Assembly: GCA_037176845.1 (NCBI GenBank)
Contig: JAYKXP010000022.1
Span: forward strand, 62,001-126,000
Length of the DNA stretch: 64,000 bases
Direction of reading: 5' to 3'
DNA from: Paramarasmius palmivorus
Taxonomy: Eukaryota > Basidiomycota > Agaricomycetes > Agaricales > Marasmiaceae
The notes under the pieces are model-generated. The model was given only the letters and a program-made list of their open reading frames with translations, was not told the DNA's origin and made no database searches. Of this stretch, positions 23,281 to 34,581 are shown in pieces (positions within the stretch are counted from its first letter, which is position 1; every line of letters starts with the position of its first letter). Position numbers and translations under genes: made by a program.

Positions 23281-24153
23281 CGACTTTGTACGAGGTATTA
23301 TTGGACTGATTCATGCATGGACTCTTGGGCGTGTAGAATGGTTGTAGACATACAGAAGAAATTAATCAAAGCGAAACCAAAGTGACGTTAAGTCCTTGTC
23401 ATGCATGCGAACGAACGACCCTTGACAAGAAAAGAAGAGGCACAAGGCACATCTTCCATGCAAAGAATCACAAGGGTGATATATTTGCCTCAAACGCTAC
23501 CGTGAAATGGTCTAGTATCCAAGAAAGACGGGAACTCAGAACGGATTGACAGGGTTGAACACAAATTCATTCTTCGTATGTCCTGTCTGACTCTGACAAT
23601 GTTAATTCCCCAAGCTGTCGGTCATGGTCAGGTCCGTATAACGGTCTTCGTTTGTTCCCGATTCACAGGTTCTGCCATGACCCCGCCATCTGTTCTATCG
23701 AATAGAGCGGAGCGGGAACCAATAAGAGGATATCATCAGGCAGAGTCGGGTATCACGAGTCAACTTCTCATTGGTCTCATGATAGGCTTGTAATTCAGAC
23801 CTTAAAAGTGGCATCCCCTGTTTGTAGGTGCTGATTTAGCTTCTGCCTTACGCCTCAGAAACCCGAGCTCGTCTTGACTACGTAGGCGTAATCTGCAGGA
23901 TAAATCTCCTCCAGTTGTCTCTTACCTGCAATATCAAACTTTTGCCTCATTGCCAAGCCTTCTCCAGGTTCGTAGCTGATTCATTCATCATATTTTCAAT
24001 TCCACATCTAATGGTCTTAGTAGTACATCCGAAGCCCGCCATACACTTTTTCAGGCACCTCGTCGACTTCTTCTCCTTTTCTTTCTCTCTTGTGTTAGGC
24101 TTGGCCTTCCTCACTCTCCCTCTCCCTCTTCGTTCACAGAGTGCGCAGTCTGA
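23281..24153. other. Spacer between the membrane-protein gene and its partial copy
   Basis: No full gene. Near 24054 the sequence TTTTTCAG GCACC resembles the acceptor and first bases of exon 2 of the upstream gene (22023), but the frame soon stops. It may be a remnant of the duplicated ectodomain exon; the similarity is short and could be chance. Confidence 0.35.
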
Positions 24154-24753
24154 ATGACTTCCCAACACAACGTCGCTACTTTTGCTGGCGCTGTCGCCGG
24201 TTCGGTCGGTTTTCTCGGTCTTGTCGCCATCGGTATATTCATTTCCATCTACCGGCGGCGACGGAATGCGGCGAAACGAGAGCGAATATCTAGTATGTCG
24301 AGCAGAGAGACGGATGCAGAAGCCGCGACCAGGTCTCGCGACGAGGTACCCGGAACTGTTCCTCGTATATCCAGGGGTGGGAGGACTCGTGGGGGTATGC
24401 AGGCGCAGCAGTTTGGTGAAGCGGACCATGGTTTATGCGAGGAAGTAGGAGAGCAGCAGGAAAGGGTTTCGCCATCATTGCCAGGGCAGATGAGAGCTGT
24501 GCGGGTACAATCAATCTCAATACCTTCTCGAGACAATCCGCCACCATACGAGACCGTAGACGACGTTCAGCCACTGGCCCAAACTCACGTCGATTTGACT
24601 ATATATGGACCAGTTCCTCGCGAGGAACGTTCGACGCTCTCACCATCATCATTACAAACGTCCTCCCCACATTCACACCCGCAGAAAATTCACATACGGG
24701 TTCCATCAACTTCTTCGATTCCTCGATCACCGCCAGGTCTAGCGTCAGACTAA
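24154..24753 (+). CDS. Partial tandem copy: membrane helix and tail without ectodomain
   Basis: A 199-residue open frame starts MTSQHNVATFAGAVAGSVG and aligns with exon 3 of the gene at 21418: the same ATFxGAxxGSVGxLxxxAxGIFISxYRRRxxAAKR membrane and stop-transfer block, then a shared pattern (DxDHGL, DNPPPYETVDD versus RDYPPPYADGAQ) in the tail. The AG at 24138-24139 sits at nearly the same distance from this block as the real acceptor at 22378-22379, so the duplication took the splice acceptor with it. No signal peptide or ectodomain is present. It could be expressed as a short membrane protein from the ATG at 24154 or be a pseudogene; a TGA directly precedes that ATG in frame. Confidence 0.6.
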   Translation: MTSQHNVATFAGAVAGSVGFLGLVAIGIFISIYRRRRNAAKRERISSMSSRETDAEAATRSRDEVPGTVPRISRGGRTRGGMQAQQFGEADHGLCEEVGEQQERVSPSLPGQMRAVRVQSISIPSRDNPPPYETVDDVQPLAQTHVDLTIYGPVPREERSTLSPSSLQTSSPHSHPQKIHIRVPSTSSIPRSPPGLASD

Positions 24754-25828
24754 AATGTGGTGGCCTTCTATTCATACTACGACGAGCATTCTTTACCCAG
24801 TATCAGCCAGCAACTCTAGATCATTATCTTCCCCGCGACACCGCCTTCCCCGCATTACACGTCGACATATCACCAGAGTTCAGTTGTCTGTTGTTCCTGC
24901 ATCCAAAATTGCTCCCGTCGTAATATCATTCGATTCAGACTATCCCACGTAGCACGTCCGAATAAACTATATCCGTCAAGCTTTCAACGCTGTCACTGCC
25001 AGACGCGTGAACGCAGGGAACTTTTCGCTGCCTATTTCAGTATATCTCCGAGCGTGTGGTCGCTTTGACGGAAGATACAGAATACGACATGATGATAACA
25101 TCCGCTGAGTCGGGTGCGCCTCCCAATCCCCTTCGGGTTCTCGAGGACTTCGACAAGCTCATCAATGCTTCCCCAGGCACATATCTGATCAACACTCGAG
25201 CGGTAGATAGACAGTCACCAGTAGATCGAGTGATGTTATTGGATGAAATGTATGTGTACGTATCATGATTATATATAGTGTATGTGGCCTATGTATACGC
25301 AAACGACTTCGGTTGGACGGAGCCGGCAGTCCAAATCGTCTGCGATACATGCAACTTCGTCCTACGTAGAGCAGTAGGCGGCCGGAGGCATACTCCCCAG
25401 CCTGCGCCTCAGGCCTCGAGACCAGTGCTTTGCCGTCGAACTTTGAGGGCATGACATTAGAACACTGAAGAGAGTAAAGCGGCAAAGTTCACGTACCGGA
25501 GTTGGGAAGGGCGAAGACCAACACGAGAAAGACAACAGCGTTGTGCTGAGTGTCTTCAAGTGCTACCAAGAAAAGTAGAGCCGGTATGCTCTACATCACA
25601 ATTTCCAAGAAGATTGATGTGGTTTTGGATGGCATGTGTTGGTTAACTTATGTGCGGGGGTAGTCTTCGGGCGTTGGTATACTGCAGGTTGAAAATAAGG
25701 CGTAGTCCATGTCTACGACATTTTTGTGTTCGCCGAAGATTGTTCAAGAAAAGGATCTGTTGGTGATTGTCAGTATAGGAAATAACCATGTAGACGAAGT
25801 GACTTGCTCGAATGTCTTCGTTCTCACT
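24754..25828. other. Region with a possible isolated exon at about 25038-25268 (+)
   Basis: No complete gene. On the plus strand an acceptor-like TATTTCAG is followed by an open frame to the stop at 25266-25268 with protein-like composition (EDTEYDMMITSAESG, LRVLEDFDKLINASPG). No matching upstream exon was found and no family is recognised. On the minus strand, short frames at 25362-25559 contain a hydrophobic run but no coherent model. Confidence 0.3.
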
Positions 25829-26275
25829 CTAGGCGATTTTAACGCGCCGCCAATAGAGGTAGAGGTAGAGGGCCTGTGAACAAACAACGTGTCAGTGGAG
25901 AACACTGAATGTAGCTGACTAGATTATTATCTCACCAATACAATCATGCTCAAAATGATGAAAGCCATCCTTGGACCCTTCTCTGTGACAAGACCATGTT
26001 AGGCTGGTCGCAATGGTAGAGGCGCCACGTCAATACCTCCGGCTCAGGCTCGACGACGGGGAACTGAGGAGCAATTTGATTTTCCTCGGGTCCTTGAGCG
26101 CGAGCCTTTGGAATAAGAATTAGCAGATGGATGCGGAGTAGCTGATATGAATGATGGTACATACATTGATACGAACAGGCTCCCGCCGAGCCCGCATTCC
26201 TTCGTCGTCTTCTGGGAACCGTTTCTTCTGTGTATAGGGATGGAACCTAATTCGAGTCTTTGGTGAACGAATCAT
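25829..26275 (-). CDS. 89-residue single-pass membrane microprotein, four exons
   Basis: Exons 26165-26275, 26037-26105, 25936-25980 and 25829-25873 all join in phase 0 to give 89 residues. The protein has a basic N-terminus (MIRSPKTRIRFHPYTQKKR), an acidic EDDEG step, a Pro/Glu-rich linker (QFPVVEPEPE), then one hydrophobic segment (MAFIILSMIVLALYLYLYW) and a short basic end (RRVKIA). This is a tail-anchored or C-terminal anchor layout. No homologue comes to mind, so no function is assigned. The third acceptor (AGAG before AAGGG) is unusual, because a CAG two bases upstream breaks the frame. Four clean phase-0 junctions in such a small gene argue against chance. Confidence 0.6.
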
Positions 26276-28544
26276 TGTAATTATGAGCGATAAAATGGAA
26301 GAAGAGGAGGAACTAAACAGGATCGTCGAGAGGAGACAAGAGAGTGAATTTATGCGGCGTGACGGTTCTGTGACTAAACTCACAGATGATGACTGCCGTT
26401 TTCGGGACAGCTACGCAAGGCGTAAAGACATCCTTAAAAAGCTTCCTCTTAAATGCAAGAATTATCTTCCTTCGAGCAAAACCACAGACCTTTCTGACGG
26501 TCATCGACGACCCAGAGACATTGGCCCTGACCAAAGCTCGACGACCCCGCCGCAGACTCGGTCTAAGCTCTATCCTCACGTCCACCCACTCAGAGTTCTT
26601 GTATCCCCCCACGCATCTCCACACCTAGCAAATCACTCCGCAAGACCATACAGGACACCAAGGACAGACCCCACCAGGTAGCTGGGGCAGAGAAGGGAGA
26701 GAATCAGAACGGTTGATTAACCACTCTGCTACCCACATTCTATCTCTTATACGTCGAGTTGGCACCATCCTAGGCGTCCTTAGGTAGCTCGCGGAAATAG
26801 AGTGGAAGGACACTGGGTCCTGATGCTTCGGAGCTAAAATATGGTTGCGGACGAGAGCAGTAGAGCGGGGCGTTACTATCCGTGCTCTGGTGAGTGCAAA
26901 ATTAGCGTTTCTGCAGCGAAAAAAACATGCCAACACGACACTGTCAGTAGATAACGAGGCAGGTCAAGGAGTCGTCAGTCACTCGTCTTGAATTGGTCTC
27001 CGCGGACCTCTATATTCGGCCCCAGAGATAGTCTTCAGCGGCAGGACTACAGCCCCAGTCTAGAAGTGCGAAAGACATTGCACCCCCGACAGTATTCCTC
27101 GCTCGCCACCCATCAGGTCTTCGGCGGGACACTGGATGAGCCAGCATGGAGCAAGCTAGGGACCATACAACTCCCTGTCCGCGCTCGGACGGAATGCCAT
27201 CTCCGCATGATTGCGGATGAGTTATAAAGCTCTGGGCAGGATCATGATCCACGAGATATAATTCATCGTCGCGTCAAAATTGTCTGGTTGAAAAAATCGA
27301 GAATCAAGTGCCTCTGTCGCGACTCGTCTCGGAGCCCTGGACAAAAGCATCACTCCGTACTTCTCCGTACAGGTGATGCATTTGCATTTATCACTACCCA
27401 CGACCATGCAGCCTGTCGCTGGTTTGATTACATCAGAGACCAAGCGCATCAATCAAAGCCGGAGCAGTGCCCAATGCCACATGAACGTGAACGCGAACGC
27501 GAAGCGCCCAGTACAGAGGGTCAGGGGTCCTGGGTACCGCTATAGCCTCGGCGATCTATCTTCAGCATTCCGGACTCGGCGTAGATTGGGCAAGAAAAGA
27601 TCCATAAATTGGGGTTTCGTCTGCGGGATAAAATGACCCGGTCCCGAGGCCTTGAAATGCAAATTATCATTGTCAAAATCGTATTGAGAGCCATAAGCTC
27701 ATGCAAGGTACGGGATCGTTTTATCGGGCCTACCATAACTGGCTAGCACTGTGCAAAAGGCTGACCGGTTGACTCGCAGTTGTTGAAAGCGTGAGGGTAT
27801 TTGAATGATACCATATCGCGGTTCCTCTGTTACAAGTCGAGAACCGGAGTATTTGCTGTAGTTATTTCGTGAATGCATGCCTTTATTGCGGTTATGAGTA
27901 CGACCAGGTGTAAAGTTCGGAAGTCGAGAGTGTACGTACCCCTCTTCTCGATATCTGATCAGCCCCCACTTCATCTAAGCCTTTCTCCCATCTCCTAGAG
28001 CACCTTCTTACACCAATGCCCATGTCCTTTGCAGTGAATCGAGCTTTTACGTTGTTGTCGACCGCCTGTTCCTACTTTGAGTTGGCTACTATAGCCTGCA
28101 TAATTTGGGAGTATAGGTGGTGGCCAGAGCTGAGAAAAGTGTATCTTGGGGTCTGGGAGGGTAGCATGGCCTATTGCTACAATTCCTGGGTTTGGCGTTC
28201 ACGATTTTCGAAGACAAAAGAAACTCAAATCGAGCAGCTGGGAGGTGTTAAAGCGATGTTGAAGCCATTGGCTTTGGTTGTCACATGTCTCCGGTCACGC
28301 CTCATACCCTTCGCTCTTTGCCAGCCAGTGAATTACACACTCCGTGAATGCCCTTATCGCCTTTCTAGGATCTCTCCTACTCTCTCATGCACTCTTTTTT
28401 CTAGGCACATTGAAGAAACATGCACATAATTGCATTACTCCTCTGTGCCACAGAATTACCTCGAAGTGACGTCTGGCATGATTCATTCACATCCTTAGAT
28501 AGCTTTTAAAAGGTTTGCAAGCCCTGGGGACACTGAATCTGACA
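26276..28544. other. Gene-poor region with one weak ORF at 28016-28429 (+)
   Basis: A 137-codon plus-strand frame (starts MPMSFAVNRAFTLLSTACS) has some aromatic and hydrophobic runs, but no motif, no splice partner and no neighbour that supports it. A short hexamer array lies at 27483-27506. Otherwise nothing is recognisable. Confidence 0.35.
27483..27506. repeat. Four-unit hexamer microsatellite (GAACGY)
   Basis: Four consecutive units GAACGT, GAACGC, GAACGC, GAAGCG. Not inside any supported gene. Confidence 0.6.
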
Positions 28545-29841
28545 ATGACCGACCAGCCAATTACCGCTTACAAGGCATGCATCTGCTACATTTTCAAAGA
28601 TCTTTCTTTGCTGAACTTTGACTTAGAACTCTGTTGAACTTCCTCCTCAATCCCAGTCTCTTCCTGGGCTGGACAAAAATCTTTCTCCAGGTGCAGAGCA
28701 CTCAAAGGTCGAGTACTGGGACAACGGAAAACCTTACCTCAAGGAGTACGAGGGATCTGGCAAATTAAAGGGCAAAAAAGCGATTATCACTGGTGGTGAC
28801 AGCGTGCGTGTAAATTTTACGCCCTGGAATCAATGCCGCCTAAATATAGTTGTACTCTTTTTCAGGGCATTGGCCGTTCTGCAGCTATTTTCTTTGCACG
28901 GGAAGGCTGCAACGTTAGTATTGTCTACCTTCCAGAAGAGGAACACGAGTGAGGCGGTTCTCTACACCAATATAAATCACCCATTCATGCCTAGTCAGTG
29001 CCAAATCGGTCCAGAAAACCATCGCCGAAACGTCCTTGCAGCGTGCCCATCTGATTGCGATTGACCTTAAGGAGGGATCTTCCTTTGACTATATCGTCGA
29101 CTCTCATATCAAACAATTTGGAGGTCTTGACATCCTCGTCAATAATGCAAGTCAGCAGATCATGTGTCACGAAATCAAGGATATAGATGTAGGTCGACTC
29201 CTCAATTTACATTGTCCGTCTAACAGCCGTCATAGCCCAAGAATGTCGAAGACACATTCAAGACCAATATCCTTCAGATGATCTACCTCGCAAAGGCAGC
29301 TGTACCACACATGCCGAGGGGATCGTCGATAATCAACACGTCCTCCGTGACTGCCTATAAAGTGAGCAGTTGTATGATATCGATTCCATAGGATGCTTCG
29401 TACTGATCACGTCCAAAGGGATCTGCCTATCTGATTGATTACTCGACGACGAAAGGAGCAATCGTCAGCTTCACTCGTAGTCTGTCCATGCAACTCGCTC
29501 CGAAGGGCATCCGTGTCAACGCAATAGGTGTGTACAAGATTTATGTATATTAGCAGCTTATGGACCGTTTCTCTAGCTCCTGGTCCTGTCTATACTCCTT
29601 TACAGCCTGCTTCGCGTAGCGCAGAAAACATGGAGGTATGTTGAACCCTTTCAATCCAATGCTCTGGACGCATCTGAACGATCAATAGGGCTGGGGTGTC
29701 GGTCAAACGCCCCTTCATGGTCGGGCCGCCCAGCCATCGGAATTAGGGGACGCTTTTGTTTTTTGCGCTGGTCCAGGGTCGAATTTTATGACAGGCAGCG
29801 TGTTGCATATCAATGGAGGCCAGCATGTTGGTGGTTCTTGA
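28545..29841 (+). CDS. Short-chain dehydrogenase/reductase (YhdF/YghA-like clade)
   Basis: Eight exons: 28545-28574, 28627-28803, 28866-28948, 28999-29188, 29236-29361, 29419-29527, 29577-29635, 29689-29841; phases close to 308 residues. Classical SDR marks are all present: cofactor loop TGGDSGIGR (65-73), NNAS (145-148), active-site Y210-x3-K214, and the C-terminal PGPVYTPLQPASRS and GGQHVGG. The extended N-terminus (LPPQSQSLPG through YWDNGKPYLKEYEGSGKLKGK) places it in the group related to bacterial general-stress and glucose-dehydrogenase-like SDRs. It is predicted to be a cytosolic NAD(P)-dependent oxidoreductase; the substrate is unknown. Intron 1 would use a GC donor (GCATGC), which is unusual; a different first exon is possible. 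The stop lies 243 bp from the stop of the convergent second KRE6-like gene. Confidence 0.9.
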
Positions 29842-30084
29842 TACGTTTCTGGACGGAACATGACTTGCAAGTCTGAAAGCTTGGGTATAACATTACTTTG
29901 TGCGTAGTATATACATGGCATGAATGTGTTCCGTGCGTCTATGTGACTCTTGAGTTCAACACAATTAGCGTGCAAAGTTAAAGGAGCGTGGTCAGTATTA
30001 ACTGGGTAATATGATACTTCGTGAAGTGGCGTCGCGAGCCAGCGCAACTCCTGAACCAAAAAAGGTGCGGCCTTCGCTCCATCA

Positions 30085-33000
30085 CTAACACTGATCAACA
30101 AGCCTATTCTTCGGTTTGGGCTGCCCAAAGCCGTCGGTCCACGTAGTGAGATTACTGTAGTCTGTCAGTGGCTATTCCTAATTTAGGAATGAAACAGGAC
30201 TTACGGATTGACATAGGCTTCTATGTATCTGGGGATCATCAGTATAATGACCACGGAATGAAACCAGAAAACAACACTTACTCATCGATATAAGCTTTCG
30301 TCGGGAAATTTGGAGGATCGCAACCAATATTGACTTCGTTGGGATCTTGATAAACGCGAATCCAATCCACATACATCGAAACCGGGAACACCATATTCGC
30401 AAGGTCGACGGCACCGAAATTGTACGACATTCCCAGGTTGATCAGAATGTACTGTGAGTAATTTGAGAGGCGGGATAAAACATTGTGTGCCATCCACGCA
30501 CCATAGGTTCTTGAGGTACTGGTCTAGCTGAAATCTCGACGCGTTCATCGGCGACCATTCCCGACCCCATCACAGTACAGACTTGTTTGCCATCGTTCAA
30601 CCAGGTAATATACTACACCTCAAACGTTAGGCGCATTACTCTCGGAAGCGGCCAGATACTTACACTGTTATCGAATCCTGGGAAGGTATTGTCAGCTAGA
30701 GGTTGGGGTTAATCTTAAAAAACGAACCTGGTTTGTATTCGAACCCATACGTTGCATAACAGGGGTTTGGCATCTGAGAGTAGCAGGCCTGGTTTGTCTT
30801 GGAGACACAACTTGTTGCTTGCTGGTAGACACCACCCATATAGGGATTTAATTCCGTGATGGTGGGATCGTTGATGATTAGACTTTCAGTCGAGTTGAAC
30901 CACTTGGATTGTTATAAGTAAAATCTACCAATGAGAAACATCCAAAGATCCTTACTCGATAATTATAGTTGAAGGGCTACAAGCACACGTTTCGTGAGCC
31001 AAGAAAAGAGGTTTAACGAGTATGGACTCACAGCCCATTGACCTGATTGCGACACTTCTCCAACCAGAGGTCCGCCAGGCACTTGGAAGTTGCCGCCGAC
31101 CTAGAGGAGCTTAGGCAATGTCTCTACAGGTGAAAAACTTGAAAAAATTCACTTGAGCTTCTATCATATCGATCTCTGGCGCAGAGCGGCCAACATAGGT
31201 TCCATCCTTGTGCATAGGACCTGGAGAAAGTCGTTAGCATCGAGTTCGTGTTTTCCAGTGTATACCTACTCACCGGGATGAGATTCCCCAGGGCAAGTAC
31301 ATCTGTAGAATTGATTAGGGATGCCTCTAGAAGGGGTTGTTACAGAGGCATACCTCGACAAACGTTGGCCGGGAAGGTAAGATAGTACGCCGCCATAACC
31401 GGCATCACCGTCGACAGTCGCCAGATGCGGTTCGCCATTCGGGAATGTTTGATTCGGGAGAGTGCCGGCATCACAAGCGTCATAAGTATAAGGCCACTGT
31501 AATATAGTATTAACGGGAGAAACGCCAGAATAATTTCGCGCACCATTCCGTCGTTGGTAGCTCCGTATCCAGCTCGTCCTTATACCCAAATTGATTTTCG
31601 TCCCTTTCATGATGATCACAACGTACCTAAATTGCCCATAGTCCACACCGCTATAGAGAAAAGTAAGGTCAGGTTACATCTCGAAAATGAAATAAAAGAT
31701 ACTGACCAGGCCACAATCCGGCGACGTTAGATTTCCCCGGCAACATTACACTGGCGACTATCAAACCACCCGTGAAGCAGAACTTGTTCCATGTTGCCAT
31801 CTCGAGTTTATCGTTCAAGCCCCAAAACATTCAAAAATAGCTTTGACACGCACCATACCGCCCTCGTATTTCAAATCATGGCTTGGTTTCTCGGATAGTG
31901 TCACCTTTAAAGATCCATTCTCAGTGATCTGTTTTGTTTCGTTAGCATCGATATTTCAACCGAGGAGCCAACAGACTTACCAGAGCTGCTGGATCATACC
32001 ACTCTAGGTCTAAAAGGATCTGTTTAGTATGCGAACCGTCGGAAGGAAACAAGAAAAACAAGTGCAACAGATATGCGCTATTCGCTACCACCACAAAGAT
32101 GACGCGACGCTTCGCATGGACCATTCAGGCGCCCGCTATCCTTTAGCATCCGTTTTTACTAGCATTGTGCACATCCCTAGGAAAAGTGGGAAATCTGGAG
32201 CTCACTGTTAGTTCCCCAGTAATGTAACTATACCACTATTAGCACCTTCATGTGAAGTACAAGAATGGTTCACTCACGTCAACAGCCTCCCAATAAGGGT
32301 CGTCTCCTGGGTAAAATGTGCGCCCGTCGCGATTAAACTCGTCACTAAAGACCAATTGTAGGTCCTGCCCATTATGTACCGATTTGAAGGTATACGCATC
32401 AGGAGGAGTGTCAGGATCTATGAGACCAAAGTCTCCAGTGATCTGAGCGATCTACATTGCGATTGCATTGTCAGAAACTGCATCAAAGCGAAGAGGCTTG
32501 ATCACACACCTGCCCCGAAGCATTAACACCTCCTAAATTAAACCCTCCTTTCGTAGACATCACGGGCTTTGTTAGGTAAGTCACTATCGGAAATCCAGCA
32601 CTGTATGTATTGAGATCCTCAGCGTCAGTGGCGGAGCAACATTCTACAAGGCTGACGTACAAAAGGGTGACAATTGACACCGCCAGCAACGCAAGGCACC
32701 CAATATTAGCGAGCCCTCGAGACGTGAAGATATGGCCGCCTCGGTCGTATTTCTTGTCGCGAACGGGGTCTGGTGTGTGCAGATTATCGTCTGGCTCTGC
32801 ATACCCTGAGAGGTCCATACCCCATGCGTTGGGATCGGGTGATAGTGAGAACTAAATGAATGGAGTGTCAAAACATGTGCGAATAGCCGGCATGACACTA
32901 CTTGCCTTGTCTCCGACCGAGTTCGGTGATATACGACTGCTGCTGCTGGCTGAGAACGGGGAATCGTCCTGAGCGAGACATTTTCAGCTTTGGGTTCACT

Positions 33001-33106
33001 TGAACGGGATGTAGCTCACCAAAGACGACAGCCTTGAGCGAGGCAATTGGCTTGAAGAGCGTGGGGTGCCAAGTAGGCGTTCCTCGTCTTGGTAAGATGC
33101 AGACAT
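30085..33106 (-). CDS. SKN1: KRE6/SKN1-like beta-glucan synthesis-associated GH16 protein, copy 2
   Basis: Twenty-two exons close to 592 residues: 33020-33106, 32906-32968, 32661-32851, 32510-32600, 32278-32451, 32206-32227, 31981-32009, 31854-31928, 31707-31800, 31627-31650, 31544-31578, 31354-31496, 31274-31302, 31153-31220, 31032-31100, 30956-30976, 30728-30902, 30664-30677, 30502-30612, 30282-30451, 30205-30228, 30085-30154. It has the same type II topology as copy 1 (membrane anchor NIGCLALLAVSIVTLLF) and an intact EIDMIE motif (E368, D370, E373). It is clearly paralogous to 8271-11068 but in the opposite orientation and diverged at many positions. Sixteen introns are shared in position, five are unique here and three are unique to the other copy. 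Intron 32852-32905 has a GC donor, and intron 32010-32205 is 196 nt against 59 nt in copy 1. Assignment to KRE6 versus SKN1 is arbitrary. Confidence 0.92.
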
Positions 33107-34581
33107 TGAAGAACGGGCCTGCAACCGTAAAGAAGGAAAAAGGAGAGTGGTGGTAAGGAGCGAAGGAGTGTTTATTAGTCGGGTGCCACCTGGGAATATC
33201 GTTTAGAAAAGCTTACCGAGTTTCGAGAATGTACTGCTTGCCTGTGCCAAGTAATTGGAGTTTGTCGCTAGAACTTGTCAACGTCGTTCACACTATTCAC
33301 ATTCTTCTCGTAAATCCATAGGTTGCAACGCCGGTATAATCGCTGCAGCCTCTGAGGCTGCTGTTGACATTGATGCCTGAAAGCTGTGTTACAGTGTTGT
33401 TCGACTGAAGTGAGCTGATTTGGTGCACGATTTTTGGACTGCAACGAAGAAATGGGGAAGATTGACATAACCAGGCCACGAAGAAGCATGGTTCTCGGAT
33501 TTGTTGAGATGGAGATATGATTTCCTCCGACTGTTGAATATTTAGGTACGAGAGAAGTTGACCGAAAGGTTCACGCGCGGTCCGCATGCACGATGCCCGG
33601 GTGGGTTCCCAGTTGAAACAGCTTGAGCTGAATCCTTCTATTGGGAATGAGGACTAGTAGAAAAATTTCGATTATACTACGAGGATTCTGCGTACCATAA
33701 ATACTACGTTTCGAGTGTTCAAGATCCATGACCCCAGTCACCATTTAGTCTCATGTTGGCCGTCGGCGATACGAACCGAACTGTTACCGTCAACGACATG
33801 GCCCCATAGCCCGTGAAGGCGTTAACCGTTAACTCGACGGACAGTACTATATTGCAATGCAAAGAACGAGTGATCATGTTAATTTATTCCACAGAACAGA
33901 TTAGCTTTCTTACTGATGAGACATGACCACCTAAAGGAAACCAACAGGAAACTGGAAGAAAGGTAAGTTGGGCCATGGAAGGCGTCAAGGCGCAAATTTT
34001 TGAGTTACGTACTGTAGATGTCTCCACGTGGAGTGTGAGAACAATTTGAACCTTAGTATAGGCTTGCTGTCATGAATAAAGACTTTCCTCGTATTGCATA
34101 CCCAATTAGTCCACCTTTAGATGCGTTTGGAAGGACAGACCTCGAGGCAGTCATTAAAACCTCGCAGAAACCATGGAAATAACAATGGATCGGAGCCGTT
34201 CTACTCGACGCGCAGAATGGATGGGCCAGGAACATTTTCGTCACTGGTCAGTGCTTCAATCAATTTTGGATGTCATACTAAGTAAGTGCTCATGCTTCAA
34301 CAGCGGAAACTCCCAGGTCCACTCGACTCACAATGGAAGCTTGCATCGCATAAATGGTTCATCCAGCGACCGACATACACATCCTTGTGATGTCGCGGTC
34401 CGCAGGCTACGGCGACTGCACGTTGGATGGCCATATGATCGCAAAATCACTGGCTGAAGAACACCCGAAAACGTTCTTTGTGGCCGCGCGAGCTCATCTT
34501 TGAAGCACTGGACTAATTGGATACCGAAGTATATCCCAAGTTAAAAGGCTCTGCTTATGATCATCATATTTCACCTTAAGA
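33107..34581. other. Intergenic region, no confident gene
   Basis: Divergent promoters of the second KRE6-like gene and the GH39 gene lie here. A 49-codon plus-strand frame (34354-34503) has protein-like composition (HILVMSRSAGYGDCTLDGH) but no start exon or family; it could be a decayed fragment. Confidence 0.35.

Noticed and set aside
34354..34503. 49-codon plus-strand frame with protein-like composition
   Set aside because: No upstream exon, no family and no promoter context; at most a relic.
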